NCBI RefSeq assembly: GCF_047663525.1
Contig: NC_092587.1
Span: 35,951,001-36,015,000, forward strand
DNA from: Anas platyrhynchos
Lineage: Eukaryota > Chordata > Aves > Anseriformes > Anatidae
Length of the DNA: 64,000 nucleotides
Direction of reading: 5' to 3'
Positions 53,101 through 62,241 of this stretch are shown piece by piece. Under the pieces are notes generated by a model. The model did not search any database. It saw only the letters and a list, made by a program, of their open reading frames with translations, and had not been told where the DNA came from. The translations under genes and the position numbers were made by a program. The number at the start of each line of letters is the position of its first letter. The first letter of the stretch is position 1.

Positions 53101-55638
53101 AATCTGGAGTATTTTAATGAGGAAGCAAGCCTGATACCTCAGAGCTCTGGAATGCTCCGCTGTGATGGTCACAAGTGATCTCAAATAATCTTCAGATGAA
53201 ATGATTGTGTCATTTCTTCAAAATTGGCTCTTTCTAGCTCATTTAAAAATTAGATCCAGCTAATAGAGATTGTTTATTCATTTCTTCTGAAGCTGGCCTG
53301 AGGTTTCAGAACAAAATGTAGAGCTAACAGCCTTACATTTGGTTTGTTTTAAATTGCTTGTTATGAAAATGTCGCATGTAATAATCAGACAATTTTTGTT
53401 ATTTTCTGCCTTGGTATAATACCTTGCAATAATTATTGCTGAAACACATTCTGCTTCTGGCAAGTCCTATGGACTGAACAGTCTGTTGCAGTTTTCATTA
53501 TAAAGCAATTTCATTGCTGAAGTGCCTTTACACTGGTCTTTTAAAAGACCATTACAAAAAGCATGTAACCATGTGGTAAGAAAAAAAACACCTCTTACAA
53601 GGGATAAAAAGCAGTTTAAATGCAGTGAACTTCTCAAACTGTAGTAACCTCCTCATAGCTCAAGTGCAGGACATAATTCAGTGCTTGTATGAGGATGTGA
53701 GTGACTTAGCTGAACAAATTGCTGGGGAGGAAGGCACAGGAGAAATTCCTAGACTTCATTGCATCAGTAGCAAACCCCCAATCTGCCTGGAGATTTGACA
53801 GCAAATGACGTCAACCTGTAGGTTTAAGTGCCCAGGGCAAGGACCAGTCATGCATCTGAAGTTGAAGGGGACAGGTCAGAAACCCTCCAGCACTCCCCAA
53901 ACTGGAAGTGTCCATATTTCTGAACTTTCCACGTGCCCGAACTCCTCAGCACACAAAAATGCATTAAAGACCCTCCTGACTGAGCTCCGTGGTGGCTCAC
54001 AGTACATTTGTCCCACCACAGAACTGCCCCTTTTGCACATTTACACTCCTGCCTCCCCTGGAGTGCTCACAGAAGTGAGGAAAATTTAACTGTGGGGTGA
54101 GCAGAGATGCTGCTGGGGAAGGTACCAGGCATGCCAGCTCACGTGGAGCCACATTGGCACCAGCATGGTACTTGTGTGGTGCTCGAAGTTAATCACTGCC
54201 ACCATCAAAAATGCCTGACTTGGTTTTGAACTTGCTGACTCTTGTTTAAACCACTGGATCTTTACAGGTGTTCCCCTGTGAAATGAGCAGTCAGTCTTTT
54301 GTCAGTGAACAGATATCTACATGCTCAAGGCTTCTCTCAAACACCTCTTTTTGGCTAAGCTGAGTAGTCTTAGTTCTTTAAACTCTCACTGAAAAGCACC
54401 TTCTTCAGCCCTCTTACCATATGTCAATATTGTACTGTGTGGCTAGGTTCAACAACCCTAACCCACGTAGCAATACTGGGATGTGGGGATAGGATTTTCA
54501 AAGGAGTCTAAGGAACCTGAGTGATTTAAATCCAGTTTAAATCTCTTCACTATTTTTATAGCATTTATTTCTTTACGTCAACTTAGTTAACTTAGGCAGG
54601 ATAGCAAGCAGCATAAAAAAAGCCTTCACACCAGTGGCTCATTGCTAAATACTGAACATGCTTGGAATACTGTGCATGTACCAATTATCAATTGCTGTTA
54701 AAGACAAGATGCATTATAGTGCCACACAGGACTTCAACACAGCTGATATATCCTAAGTACAGCAGTGCACTGCTCACTGTCATAAGGGAGCACTGTGGAC
54801 ATACCCGTATTAGTCCTGGAACTGAGCTACCAGCACCACAGACAGGGTAAGTCCATCTCGGTTTCAATCAGACCTCCCATCGTGATGGTTACCAGACCTT
54901 CTGCTGGAACTAGGAGATCTCATCCCTGGCCTCCCTGCATTTGTAGATTAGATGTTTTCCTAAACACAGTCAGTCAGGGGTCATTTTGATCTAGCCTCTC
55001 TAGATAGTTAAAAATTAAAGGAGAAACTAATTTATATTAGAGGATGCTGAGTGCACAGCCTTCCACATTTCTCACCTGCTTTATATGGAAATGGAAATAA
55101 TCTTAATGCTTAATATGAACTTCACCTTCCTGACTGACTTCTTGGTTACTTTGAGTCAATGTCTGTATTTGCAAACTTATTGGGCTTGCAGTCAATTAAA
55201 TTGCAGCGATTATGATGTGAATATTATAACACTCTTCAGTGAAATCCATTTTCAACACCACCAAAGTTTCACATACATTAATTTTATGCAAAAATTTTGC
55301 ACAAATTTCTGCTGGTTTATCTACATACAAAAGCTTCGTGTGACTTGGCTCAAGCAAAATATGCTGCTGTAGTCAGGCAAGGCACTCACGCTGTTCATTG
55401 TCAAGCACCATGACAAGCATTTCTTTAGCAATAAAATTCAAAACTTCAGTTAAAAAGAAGGTGTGCAGACTTTACTGGCTGTGGGGTATTTTTTAAAGGA
55501 ACAAAATTTATAATACCAAGAGCACAAACCTGATGCTTTATGAGGAACTGTTCCGAGCAGAGGGATATTTATAGTTGGATCAGCCATTATGCCTTTATCC
55601 AAAGAGCGCAGAGACAGGAACTCGTAGAAGTACTCAGC
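38069..55638 (-). CDS. WIF1: WIF1, Wnt inhibitory factor 1 (exons 3-10, 5' part outside window)
   Basis: WIF1 is a secreted antagonist that binds Wnt ligands through an N-terminal WIF domain, helped by five EGF-like repeats that also contact glypicans and heparan sulphate. The minus strand shows, in order, two WIF-domain exons (109 and 141 bases), five EGF exons of exactly 96 bases, and a terminal exon with a basic tail ending in SNYIW and a stop. All junctions are GT/AG and the phases agree: the exon 2/3 junction is phase 0 and all later ones are phase 1. The exons seen encode about 283 residues, against about 379 for the mammalian protein. The missing part is the signal peptide and the first half of the WIF domain (exons 1-2), which I could not find between 55639 and 64000. 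The six-cysteine pattern is complete in every EGF repeat. No frameshift or stop was seen. Identification rests on close remembered similarity to mammalian WIF1; no search was run. Confidence 0.97.
38191..40457 (-). other. WIF1: WIF1 intron 9
   Basis: This intron is about 2.27 kb. It is AT-rich with a long T-rich tract at about 40260-40286. No repeat family or coding exon was recognised in it. Confidence 0.85.
40458..40553 (-). CDS. WIF1: WIF1 exon 9 (EGF repeat 5)
   Basis: This 96-base exon encodes [20 protein letters not shown] followed by [11 protein letters not shown]. It has six cysteines and the WHGRHC end typical of WIF1. The acceptor is CTGTTACAG and the donor is GTAAGTGAG. Intron 8 on its upstream side is only 559 bases, the shortest intron of the gene in this window. 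Confidence 0.97.
41113..41208 (-). CDS. WIF1: WIF1 exon 8 (EGF repeat 4)
   Basis: This 96-base exon encodes [20 protein letters not shown] followed by [11 protein letters not shown]. It is lysine-rich, consistent with the glycosaminoglycan binding known for this part of the protein. The acceptor is AATTTCTAG and the donor is GTAAGTACC. The split last codon (C plus CT of exon 9) gives Pro, as in mammals. Confidence 0.96.
41209..45350 (-). other. WIF1: WIF1 intron 7 (contains TTCCC array)
   Basis: This intron is about 4.1 kb. It holds the 65-copy TTCCC array at 42165-42489. The rest is unique-looking, with a short A-rich and GAA-rich tract at 43333-43371. No other gene was seen. Confidence 0.85.
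42165..42489. repeat. (TTCCC)65 pentanucleotide array
   Basis: There are 65 consecutive TTCCC units (325 bases) with no interruption visible, followed by a short degenerate T/C tail to about 42508. The minus strand, which is the WIF1 transcript strand, reads as a pure purine GGGAA tract. Both strands are free of stop codons in several frames, which creates long false reading frames of repeating Phe-Pro-Ser-Leu-Pro and Arg-Glu-Gly-Lys-Gly; these are not genes. Confidence 0.99.
45351..45446 (-). CDS. WIF1: WIF1 exon 7 (EGF repeat 3)
   Basis: This 96-base exon encodes [20 protein letters not shown] followed by [11 protein letters not shown]. It has six cysteines. NCT at the start is an N-glycosylation sequon at the position equivalent to NCS in human WIF1, so the site is kept. 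The acceptor is TTTGTTTCAG and the donor is GTGAGTAG. Confidence 0.95.
45447..46844 (-). other. WIF1: WIF1 intron 6
   Basis: This intron is about 1.4 kb of unique-looking sequence. I recognise no repeat or gene in it. Confidence 0.85.
46845..46940 (-). CDS. WIF1: WIF1 exon 6 (EGF repeat 2)
   Basis: This 96-base exon, phase 1 at both ends, encodes [20 protein letters not shown] followed by [12 protein letters not shown]. It has six cysteines in EGF spacing. The acceptor is TGCTCCTCAG and the donor is GTAACTG. It is locally GC-rich, with a C run in the Pro-Pro codons, unlike its more AT-rich neighbours. Its last codon, split with exon 7, gives Ala before the NCT sequon. Confidence 0.95.
46941..48257 (-). 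other. WIF1: WIF1 intron 5
   Basis: This intron is about 1.3 kb. The part at 47100-47480 is more GC-rich than its surroundings and could be an old, unrecognised repeat. A T-rich tract lies at 48048-48072. No gene was seen. Confidence 0.8.
48258..48353 (-). CDS. WIF1: WIF1 exon 5 (EGF repeat 1)
   Basis: This 96-base exon, phase 1 at both ends, encodes [20 protein letters not shown] and continues [12 protein letters not shown]. All six EGF cysteines are present. The acceptor is TTTTATGAAG and the donor is GTAACTT. The acceptor has an unusually weak pyrimidine tract (purines directly before the AG), but the frame and homology leave no real alternative. Confidence 0.95.
48354..52282 (-). other. 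WIF1: WIF1 intron 4
   Basis: This intron is about 3.9 kb. It contains a plus-strand CR1 fragment at 49411-49660 (antisense to WIF1). A unique stretch at about 51190-51410 looks like a possible conserved element. Confidence 0.85.
49411..49660 (+). mobile_element. CR1 LINE fragment
   Basis: This is a truncated internal fragment of the avian CR1 retrotransposon. Recognisable pieces include GAGGGCAGGGATGCCATCC, the AACCTCATGAGGTTCAACAA segment, CAAGTGCAAGGTCCTGCAGC and ATGAGCCAGCAATGTGTGC. Both the 5' part and the 3' end are missing. The reading frame is broken, so it is not active. Confidence 0.9.
52283..52423 (-). CDS. WIF1: WIF1 exon 4 (end of WIF domain)
   Basis: This 141-base exon encodes [20 protein letters not shown] and continues through [22 protein letters not shown]. 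The Cys in GFPC and the Cys in FKTC correspond to the pair that forms the second WIF-domain disulphide in the mammalian protein. The acceptor is CTGTAAG followed by TTGTCC and the donor is GTAACG. An alternative AG ten bases further in (TCCAG) would lose the frame agreement with exon 3, so the upstream AG was chosen. Confidence 0.95.
52424..55529 (-). other. WIF1: WIF1 intron 3
   Basis: This intron is about 3.1 kb, AT-rich and unique-looking. A perfect 18-base palindrome lies at 53534-53551. No repeat family or gene was recognised. Confidence 0.85.
53534..53551. repeat. Perfect 18-base palindrome in WIF1 intron 3
   Basis: TGGTCTTTTAAAAGACCA reads the same on both strands. It contains the AT-rich core TTTTAAAA. 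No associated element was seen. Confidence 0.95.
55530..55638 (-). CDS. WIF1: WIF1 exon 3 (middle of WIF domain)
   Basis: This 109-base exon begins after TTTTGTCATAG and ends before a GTTTGTGC donor. It encodes [20 protein letters not shown] and continues through [11 protein letters not shown], the central WIF-domain segment. The acceptor is phase 0 and the donor leaves one base of the next codon (G), which exon 4 completes as Val. The GTTTGT donor is weaker than the GTAAG-type donors of the EGF exons. Confidence 0.95.
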
Positions 55639-55999
55639 CTATGACAAAAGACATGAGAAATCATTATGTGTTTTAATTGCATTCACAGAAGCAAACCATT
55701 TAGCACATAAGCTACAGCAGAAAAATACTACACTTTCATTATGTCATTCACTGGATTTGTTTCAATTTTTTCCACAATTGCTTCTTTACCTAAGCATAGT
55801 TTTCCCTCATCTCAGAAATTGCAAATGACCATACAGTAAAATCCAATACCCGGATAACAGCAAGGAAAATAGCATGCATATGGCAAATTAGTGTTAAACA
55901 GAGAATACATTTTTTTTACAACACACACCTTTCATCTAAACACTGAAAATAAAAATAAAAATTAAAAAAAGTATGAACACTGGGCTACTTCTTGAAGCT

Positions 56000-56000
<1 letters not shown>

Positions 56001-56041
<41 letters not shown>
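56001..56041. repeat. T41 homopolymer run
   Basis: This is an uninterrupted run of 41 T, the longest homopolymer in the window. It lies in WIF1 intron 2. On the WIF1 transcript strand it is A41, so it could be the tail of an old minus-strand retroposed sequence, but no flanking duplication was seen. Confidence 0.9.
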
Positions 56042-56042
<1 letters not shown>

Positions 56043-56660
56043 TGCAGAATCCCCCTGGAACTGCTGGTGAGCCTGGACAGCCTGTCTTGTGCTTCCTTCC
56101 ACCAGACCCTGGCCTCTCTGTTAAGTCACCTGCTCAGTCTTTCTTCATATTTGCTACAAAGTGGGATTCCTCCTGCCTCGTGTCATGCATCTGCAGTGTA
56201 GATGTGCACACTGTGTGCAGCTGAGGTGTTTGCATCTTAGCAGGGCACTTGAGGCTTCCACGTCTGTTAATGGAGTTGGGCATTCCCACAGCACAGCTGC
56301 AGGTGCACAGATCAAGTGGAAACAAACCTTTTCCCTAAAGTCAGGCTTTTCATTTACCTGAAACACGTACGATTATAGGTAGCTTTAGCTGCTGCTCTCA
56401 GAAAAATACTTGAATCCTTAGCATGGGAACTGTTAAAAAAGTATTTTCATACAGCAACTTATTGATAATATACAGTGTTGCTAAACCTGCCTTTTATCTA
56501 GGACTGGGAAGTAAAGAGAGATTAAAGCCAAAATGTTATGAGAACTTTGGGCCAATAAATGGCAGTTAGTTCTTCTATGAGATGGAAGTCAGTGTCCTTA
56601 GCCAGAAGGCTGTTCTTTTTCTCTCCTAATAACCAGTTTCCATAGCACATGAAGACACGG

Positions 56661-56794
56661 ACTTACTGGAGAGAGACCAGTGAACAGCAACAACAATGAC
56701 TAGAGGGATTGGAGCACCTGACATATAGAGAGAGGCTATTCTATCTCGAGATCATCTCATCTCAGGTCATCCTCAGACCTTCTATGATTCTGTG
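56661..56794 (+). mobile_element. Degenerate CR1 LINE remnant
   Basis: The first part (CTTACTGGAGAGAGACCAGT, then GGATTGGAGCACCTGACATA) resembles the CR1 segment CTTGCTGGAGCGAGTCCAGA followed by GGGCTGGAGCACCTCTCCTA. It then jumps to a CR1-like 3' end, CCTTCTATGATTCTGTG. An internal deletion has removed the part between. Confidence 0.65.
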
Positions 56795-59700
56795 CTAACT
56801 TGAGCAGAAGCCCTGTCAGAGGCACCATACTCCTTTGGTGGCACCAGCAAAGCTCTCCAAAGCTGCTTAGAAAGGTTGTTATGTAGGGTGTTGTGTAGAC
56901 ATGGAGACCTCAGAGGAGGACTCACAAAGCAACAGTAGGGAAGGAAGTCATGAAAGTTGTTAAGGGTGGGTTAAACACATGGAGCATATGTGGGAGGGAG
57001 AGGGGACATGGAGAGAAGTAGTAAAACAGGAGATGAAAATTGAAGTCTGGGGTGCTATTCAAAAGGCTGCTTTTAATTAAAGATTTTTTTTTTCCAATAC
57101 ATTATACCATGCCAAAATATGAAAACAAGCCATAAAGTCTTAGATTGTGAACATTTTTGTTTTCAAATAAAACTTTGGTTCAGAAAAATAATTATATGTC
57201 TCCACACATCTATAGAATACTACAGCGACTGAGTCAATGCTGTACTGTCTGTTTCTCATTGGTTAGCTTTGATGTTTGGTTATATCTAAAACAGGTCATA
57301 ACAGGCTGGGATATTAAAACATTATGTTCTTACTATTCTAGTAAACAACAACTGGTAACTAAACCAAATAGCTCCACTCCCATGTTTCCACTCTAGCCGG
57401 GCTGCTGTAGCAGGTCAGCCTGTGAGCCAAAGCTCTGATGTGTAGCAAAGGAACTGGAATTGCATTTTCTGGAGTTAAAACGATGCTTAAAGACAAAGAC
57501 AAAAAGCAAGTTCACTGTGGGAAAGGGGATCGATTGCACCATGAGTTACAATCTTTACTGCCTTTCAAGGAAGGAATTCTTTTAACCAGAATAGAGGCAC
57601 AGCAGCAATTAATGCCCGAGGCAGGATTAAAATGATGGGAAGAGATGCTGCACAAGCAACAGGCTTCTCAGGAGGAAAACCACTCTCTGCACTGGGGATA
57701 GATACCTGCTCTCACCATTTCTGAAGAAAGGTCCATACAACTTCTTGAAATGACATTATCTAAGAAGTCCTCAGGTAGACTCAGCTAGTACGATTTCGAG
57801 GTTATGAAGCCACGTGCTACAGAGCATATTTGCCATTCACTTGTGCTGGACTGAGTTTGTTAAATTTTGGCTTAAAAATACCATACAAAATCAGCCTAGA
57901 GAGGCTGCAAGGAGGGTAGTTGAGCTCCTCAAACCTGCCAATCTGAGGTTTGGCTGCCATAAATCCTATCAGTTTGGAAGCAATCTGTCTTGACACAATC
58001 TCCACATCCAGTCTCCAGCATTGTCCTGGTGTAATTTGAGTTGATTGCCAATTAACTTGCATTAATCATCATGACTGAAAAGCAAACAAGACATTCTCGG
58101 CAAATATTTACCATGCTTCAGTCTAGCATGAAATTCGGTCATGATGGTTAATTGAAGAGATAGGCCTGTGCAATTAAAATCCGGACATTTGGGCACTGTA
58201 TAGTGACTGCCACAATTCATACTGTAAGTGGTCATTGTGAATGACCTGCTAGTGCAAACAAAATTTCTTCAGATATTGTTAGAAGGATAATGGGGAAAAA
58301 CCACAATCTATAATCCATTTTCCTGTACGGAAACATTCTCGTGACTTTGTTTTTGAAGCCAGCCTGTGCAGTGTCTGGTGTTTGGTAGGCAAAATTTGGT
58401 ATTAAAACTAAATCTCAGAGAAGCAGTGTTATCAGAGGTGACGGAGGAACTGGGGTTTGTTGATCCTTGATATTTGCACACTTATATGAGCGGGAGAACT
58501 TTTGGTTTTGGCTTGACTTCAGTATGCACCCAAGGAAGAATACTCTTTCCCTGCATGTGAACACTTTGTCTGGGACTCTAAAAAAATTGAGGAAAAGTCC
58601 TCTGCAGCCCCTGTGTGAGCAGTCTGGGGACTTTGTGCCTCGAGGCAGCAGGTAGCCGCACACAGCCACCCTGCAACTCTTCCCCACGGGGGCAAAGCCC
58701 TCGGCAAAGGCAGGAAATTTCATTCTAGGCAAATAATTCCATGGTCAGGATTAACTTTTATGGACTTTAAGTGGACGCTTTCTATAAATCAGAGGAATTT
58801 AAAAGGTTATAAATATAACGAAGCCCTCTAACAAGTATGGTAGCGAACATCTGTCGGCAGTTTGGCTTTACACTTAAAATTCCTGCAGAACTCCCTTCTT
58901 CAGGGCAAGATCTACTGCATTATAGTTTTCTCATCACTTAAATGCCATGCTGTGCCCACTTTGGTTTTGTTTCATATTTATTCAAAGCATTCACAGGAAA
59001 GTGCTTTATGTTTTCTTCATTTTACATGAAAGATGTAAGATTAGAAGTAATGGCAGCACCTTAAAGCAAAGCAGAGTAGCTTAAACAGCTGTATGTCACA
59101 GCTCAATAGCCTAATGAAACCTACAGCCTTTCTAACAAAAACAAAACAAAACAACAACAACAAAGAGATGTGTTACCTTTGCAAGGAGATGTAAGAAATT
59201 AACCATGTTTCCTTCTCATTTTTTTGAAGAGATCATCTCTGTATACCCTAACACCAATTTTCTTCATTTAAAGAAAGAAACTCACTTAAGAAGTTCCTTT
59301 TTATCCCAGATCCGTGGATATTTCTGGCTATGCACACACCAGAAGATTCTAGCATGGATTATACACAGCAGATGCTCACAGCTGCATATGCCATAAATAA
59401 AATCACAAAGTGAGGCAATGTATGTGCTTGTTAGGTGTTTACAGCATGGACCATTGCTTCTCCAAGATATTAACTGCATTAGGTCAGAGGAGTGGGTCTT
59501 CTATGTTCCAAGATGAAACATGAAGCAAAATGAGAAGAATTTCAACAAAGGGGGAAGGCTCTCGCTGTACTGCATGTACCAGGCTATTGAAGGAGTTTGG
59601 CCAGAGTATGAGTATGTCTGCAGCACATTTTGTTATTGCAGTGCAGTCTAGACACTGCTGTAATGAACAACATAATGATCCCTCCTTAGACAGTAGATAA

Positions 59701-62189
59701 TAAACCGTCTGCCTAGAAGGATTTGTTTTCTGCCAGCAAAGGCAGCTTGGCCTTACCTGGAAACCATTTTTTGCACCTCAGAGTGACCTCAGTGATACCT
59801 GCCAGCAGCCTCACAAGGTAGCCCCAAAGTGGGAGGCACACTTAACATTGCTGAGAAAGTGATGTGCAGCCCTCATAGGAATGTTCTCCATTAAAACCAA
59901 TCTACACAGAGGACAGGATAACCTTAATCCCAGACAACTGCCAGATTTCCATTAGGGGTAAAGGACTGGAAAGCTGTTAGGGTATGGGAATGAAGTGAAG
60001 CAGTAGGATTAACAAAAAGAGATGCACATGAAAGGCAAAATAGAGATTTTTTTGTGTGTTTCTAAAAAAAAAAAAAAAAACGACCCAAATTAGAATTGAG
60101 CAAAATATCTCAAGGAAAAATGCAGTGTGTTACAGTGTTAATTACACATTGATGTGCTGAGATGCTCACGGCTCTGCAGAGTCTATCTTAAGCCTTCCTT
60201 CTTCATGTTATAAAACTGTGGAGGACTGAGGAAAACCTATGCATGATGACAAAGACAACTTTTTAACAATCCCTACATGCAACTTTAAACAATGACAACT
60301 TCTGGTTATAATGGTTTTGTATTTTATAAGAAGAATGGTACAAAAACTCTCTGACTGTGTCAATGGAAGATAATTAACTGGTCCTTAATGTCTCCTGTGG
60401 CATGTCATTGTGGGTGGCAGTGCAGATCCTTCAAGGGAATGATTTAAAAAGCAATCAAAGAAATATTTCCTGATTACTATCAAAAGGAGATCCAAATTTT
60501 GGCAGATGATGCCACAAGGTACCAAGAATGCTTTGTGCAGGGAAGAAGGACAGAATTTTTTTCAGAATGTATTGGCCTTTCCTCCAAGAAATGAGACAAG
60601 AATTTCTTTAAAGTTAAGTAATATGAAGAAACTGCTGTCAGGAAACTTGGTGGGAACACGAATTCATGGATTTAGATTACCTTTAGCAATTAGGTTTCTG
60701 GTAGTTGTCTGTTCTTTGGATGATGGGAGAAACTGGGCAAACACTTTGTCATTTTGAACGGATATTTTCTCTTGTTAACAAGACTTCGAGCTCTGGAAGA
60801 ACTCTAGCGTTTGAAGAGCTCATTTGAAATCCACCCGAGACTGAAAAATGACTTGGCAGAAGGAGCAAGGATCTAGTAGGACACCATTGAAAAGAAATAA
60901 CACGAATACCTGAGCAGAGAGTTAACTTTGAAACTTGTCCTCACGTGACAAAAAATCAGGCTGCCTGAAACACAATGCCAAAAAAACACCTATTGCATGC
61001 TCCTTCCCATTGCCAGTCTGCTAACGAAAATACGCCTTTGGGGTAGATCAGAGCCAATCCCTTGGTGCAGGAACAGCAGCGGGGGAAGAGGCTTAAAATG
61101 CAGAGGGGATTTTTACCAAGGCTGGCACCTTGGAAAGCAGCACATGAAAGAACAGATCCACAGCAATCTCCAGGTAACTACAAGAGCACTGCTATAAAGG
61201 CATGCAGCATGCAGGATTTCTTAAAGAACGAAGTCACAACAAATTGACAGCACTTGTTGAGGAAAGATTTGGAGTTTCTTACTCCTCCTCTATCTTGCTT
61301 TATTCAACAACAGAAGGTTCTCCCCAATTTTATTCCAGCTTCACCTGAGTTACTTTCTAAAAAATTAAGCTACAAGAAAACAAAATCATTAAGGCTTCGA
61401 TAAATATGCACAGCTAATTTCATCATGAAAGTCTCTATCAAGGAATGATATTTTTCAGCATGAACCAGGCTGGAATGTGTACATGGTACACAAGTGCCCT
61501 TCAGATTGTTTCCTCCTATATCCTTCACGTGAAAATTAGATCTCTCTGCTTTGGGGAAGGGGAGAGAAGCAAGTGGTACACCAAAAGGACTAGTATTTAG
61601 AGTTCAGATTAAAAAATGAAAGATATACAAATCTACATTATCTTGAAATATCTGATGAAACACACTTTTCTGGTATCCAGTGAATTGGTAAAAGTCTTTC
61701 TGCTGAAAAGTTATTTCTTGTTCTGGCACAACAAGAGCTAATTCATTCTTTTGTCATTCAACAAAAGATCAGTGCTGTCTCCAATGGAGATTTCATGATC
61801 AGGGATGTTCAAAATGCCAATTTCGTAAGGCTTTTTTATTAAAAGGCAGAAATTATCACCGCTCCTCAGAGGAAGAATATAAATAAATAAAGTCTTATCA
61901 CAACAGTTCCTAACAAAACAATGCTGTACAGTTCTGCTACCTTCACCTGTAATGCATCTATGCAGCTCTATATACACTGAGATTAAACTGTGAGGTAACT
62001 TTCTTCCCCTTGCTGCTTGAAAAATACATGTAAACCTGGGCTGGATGGTCCTGGGCATGCATTTTTATGTAATTACAAACTGTTTGCAGTTTGAAGCTAT
62101 AGATAGATTTATTTGTATTTAACAAATTAGTCACATTCTTCTCAGAGAATGTAAAATAATTTCAATAAAACCTCTACAGTTAGGGAAAT

Positions 62190-62241
62190 TATTGCACTCA
62201 AGTATGGCACACAAGTGTTGCACACAAGTATTGCACACAAG
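62190..62241. repeat. 13-base tandem repeat, four copies
   Basis: There are four head-to-tail 13-base units of the type TATTGCACACAAG, at 62190, 62203, 62216 and 62229. They differ from each other at one to three positions. The array lies in WIF1 intron 2. Confidence 0.85.

Noticed and set aside
61738..62058. 106-residue minus-strand open frame in WIF1 intron 2
   Set aside because: It matches no WIF1 sequence or family I recognise, has no clear splice context, and is within the length expected by chance.
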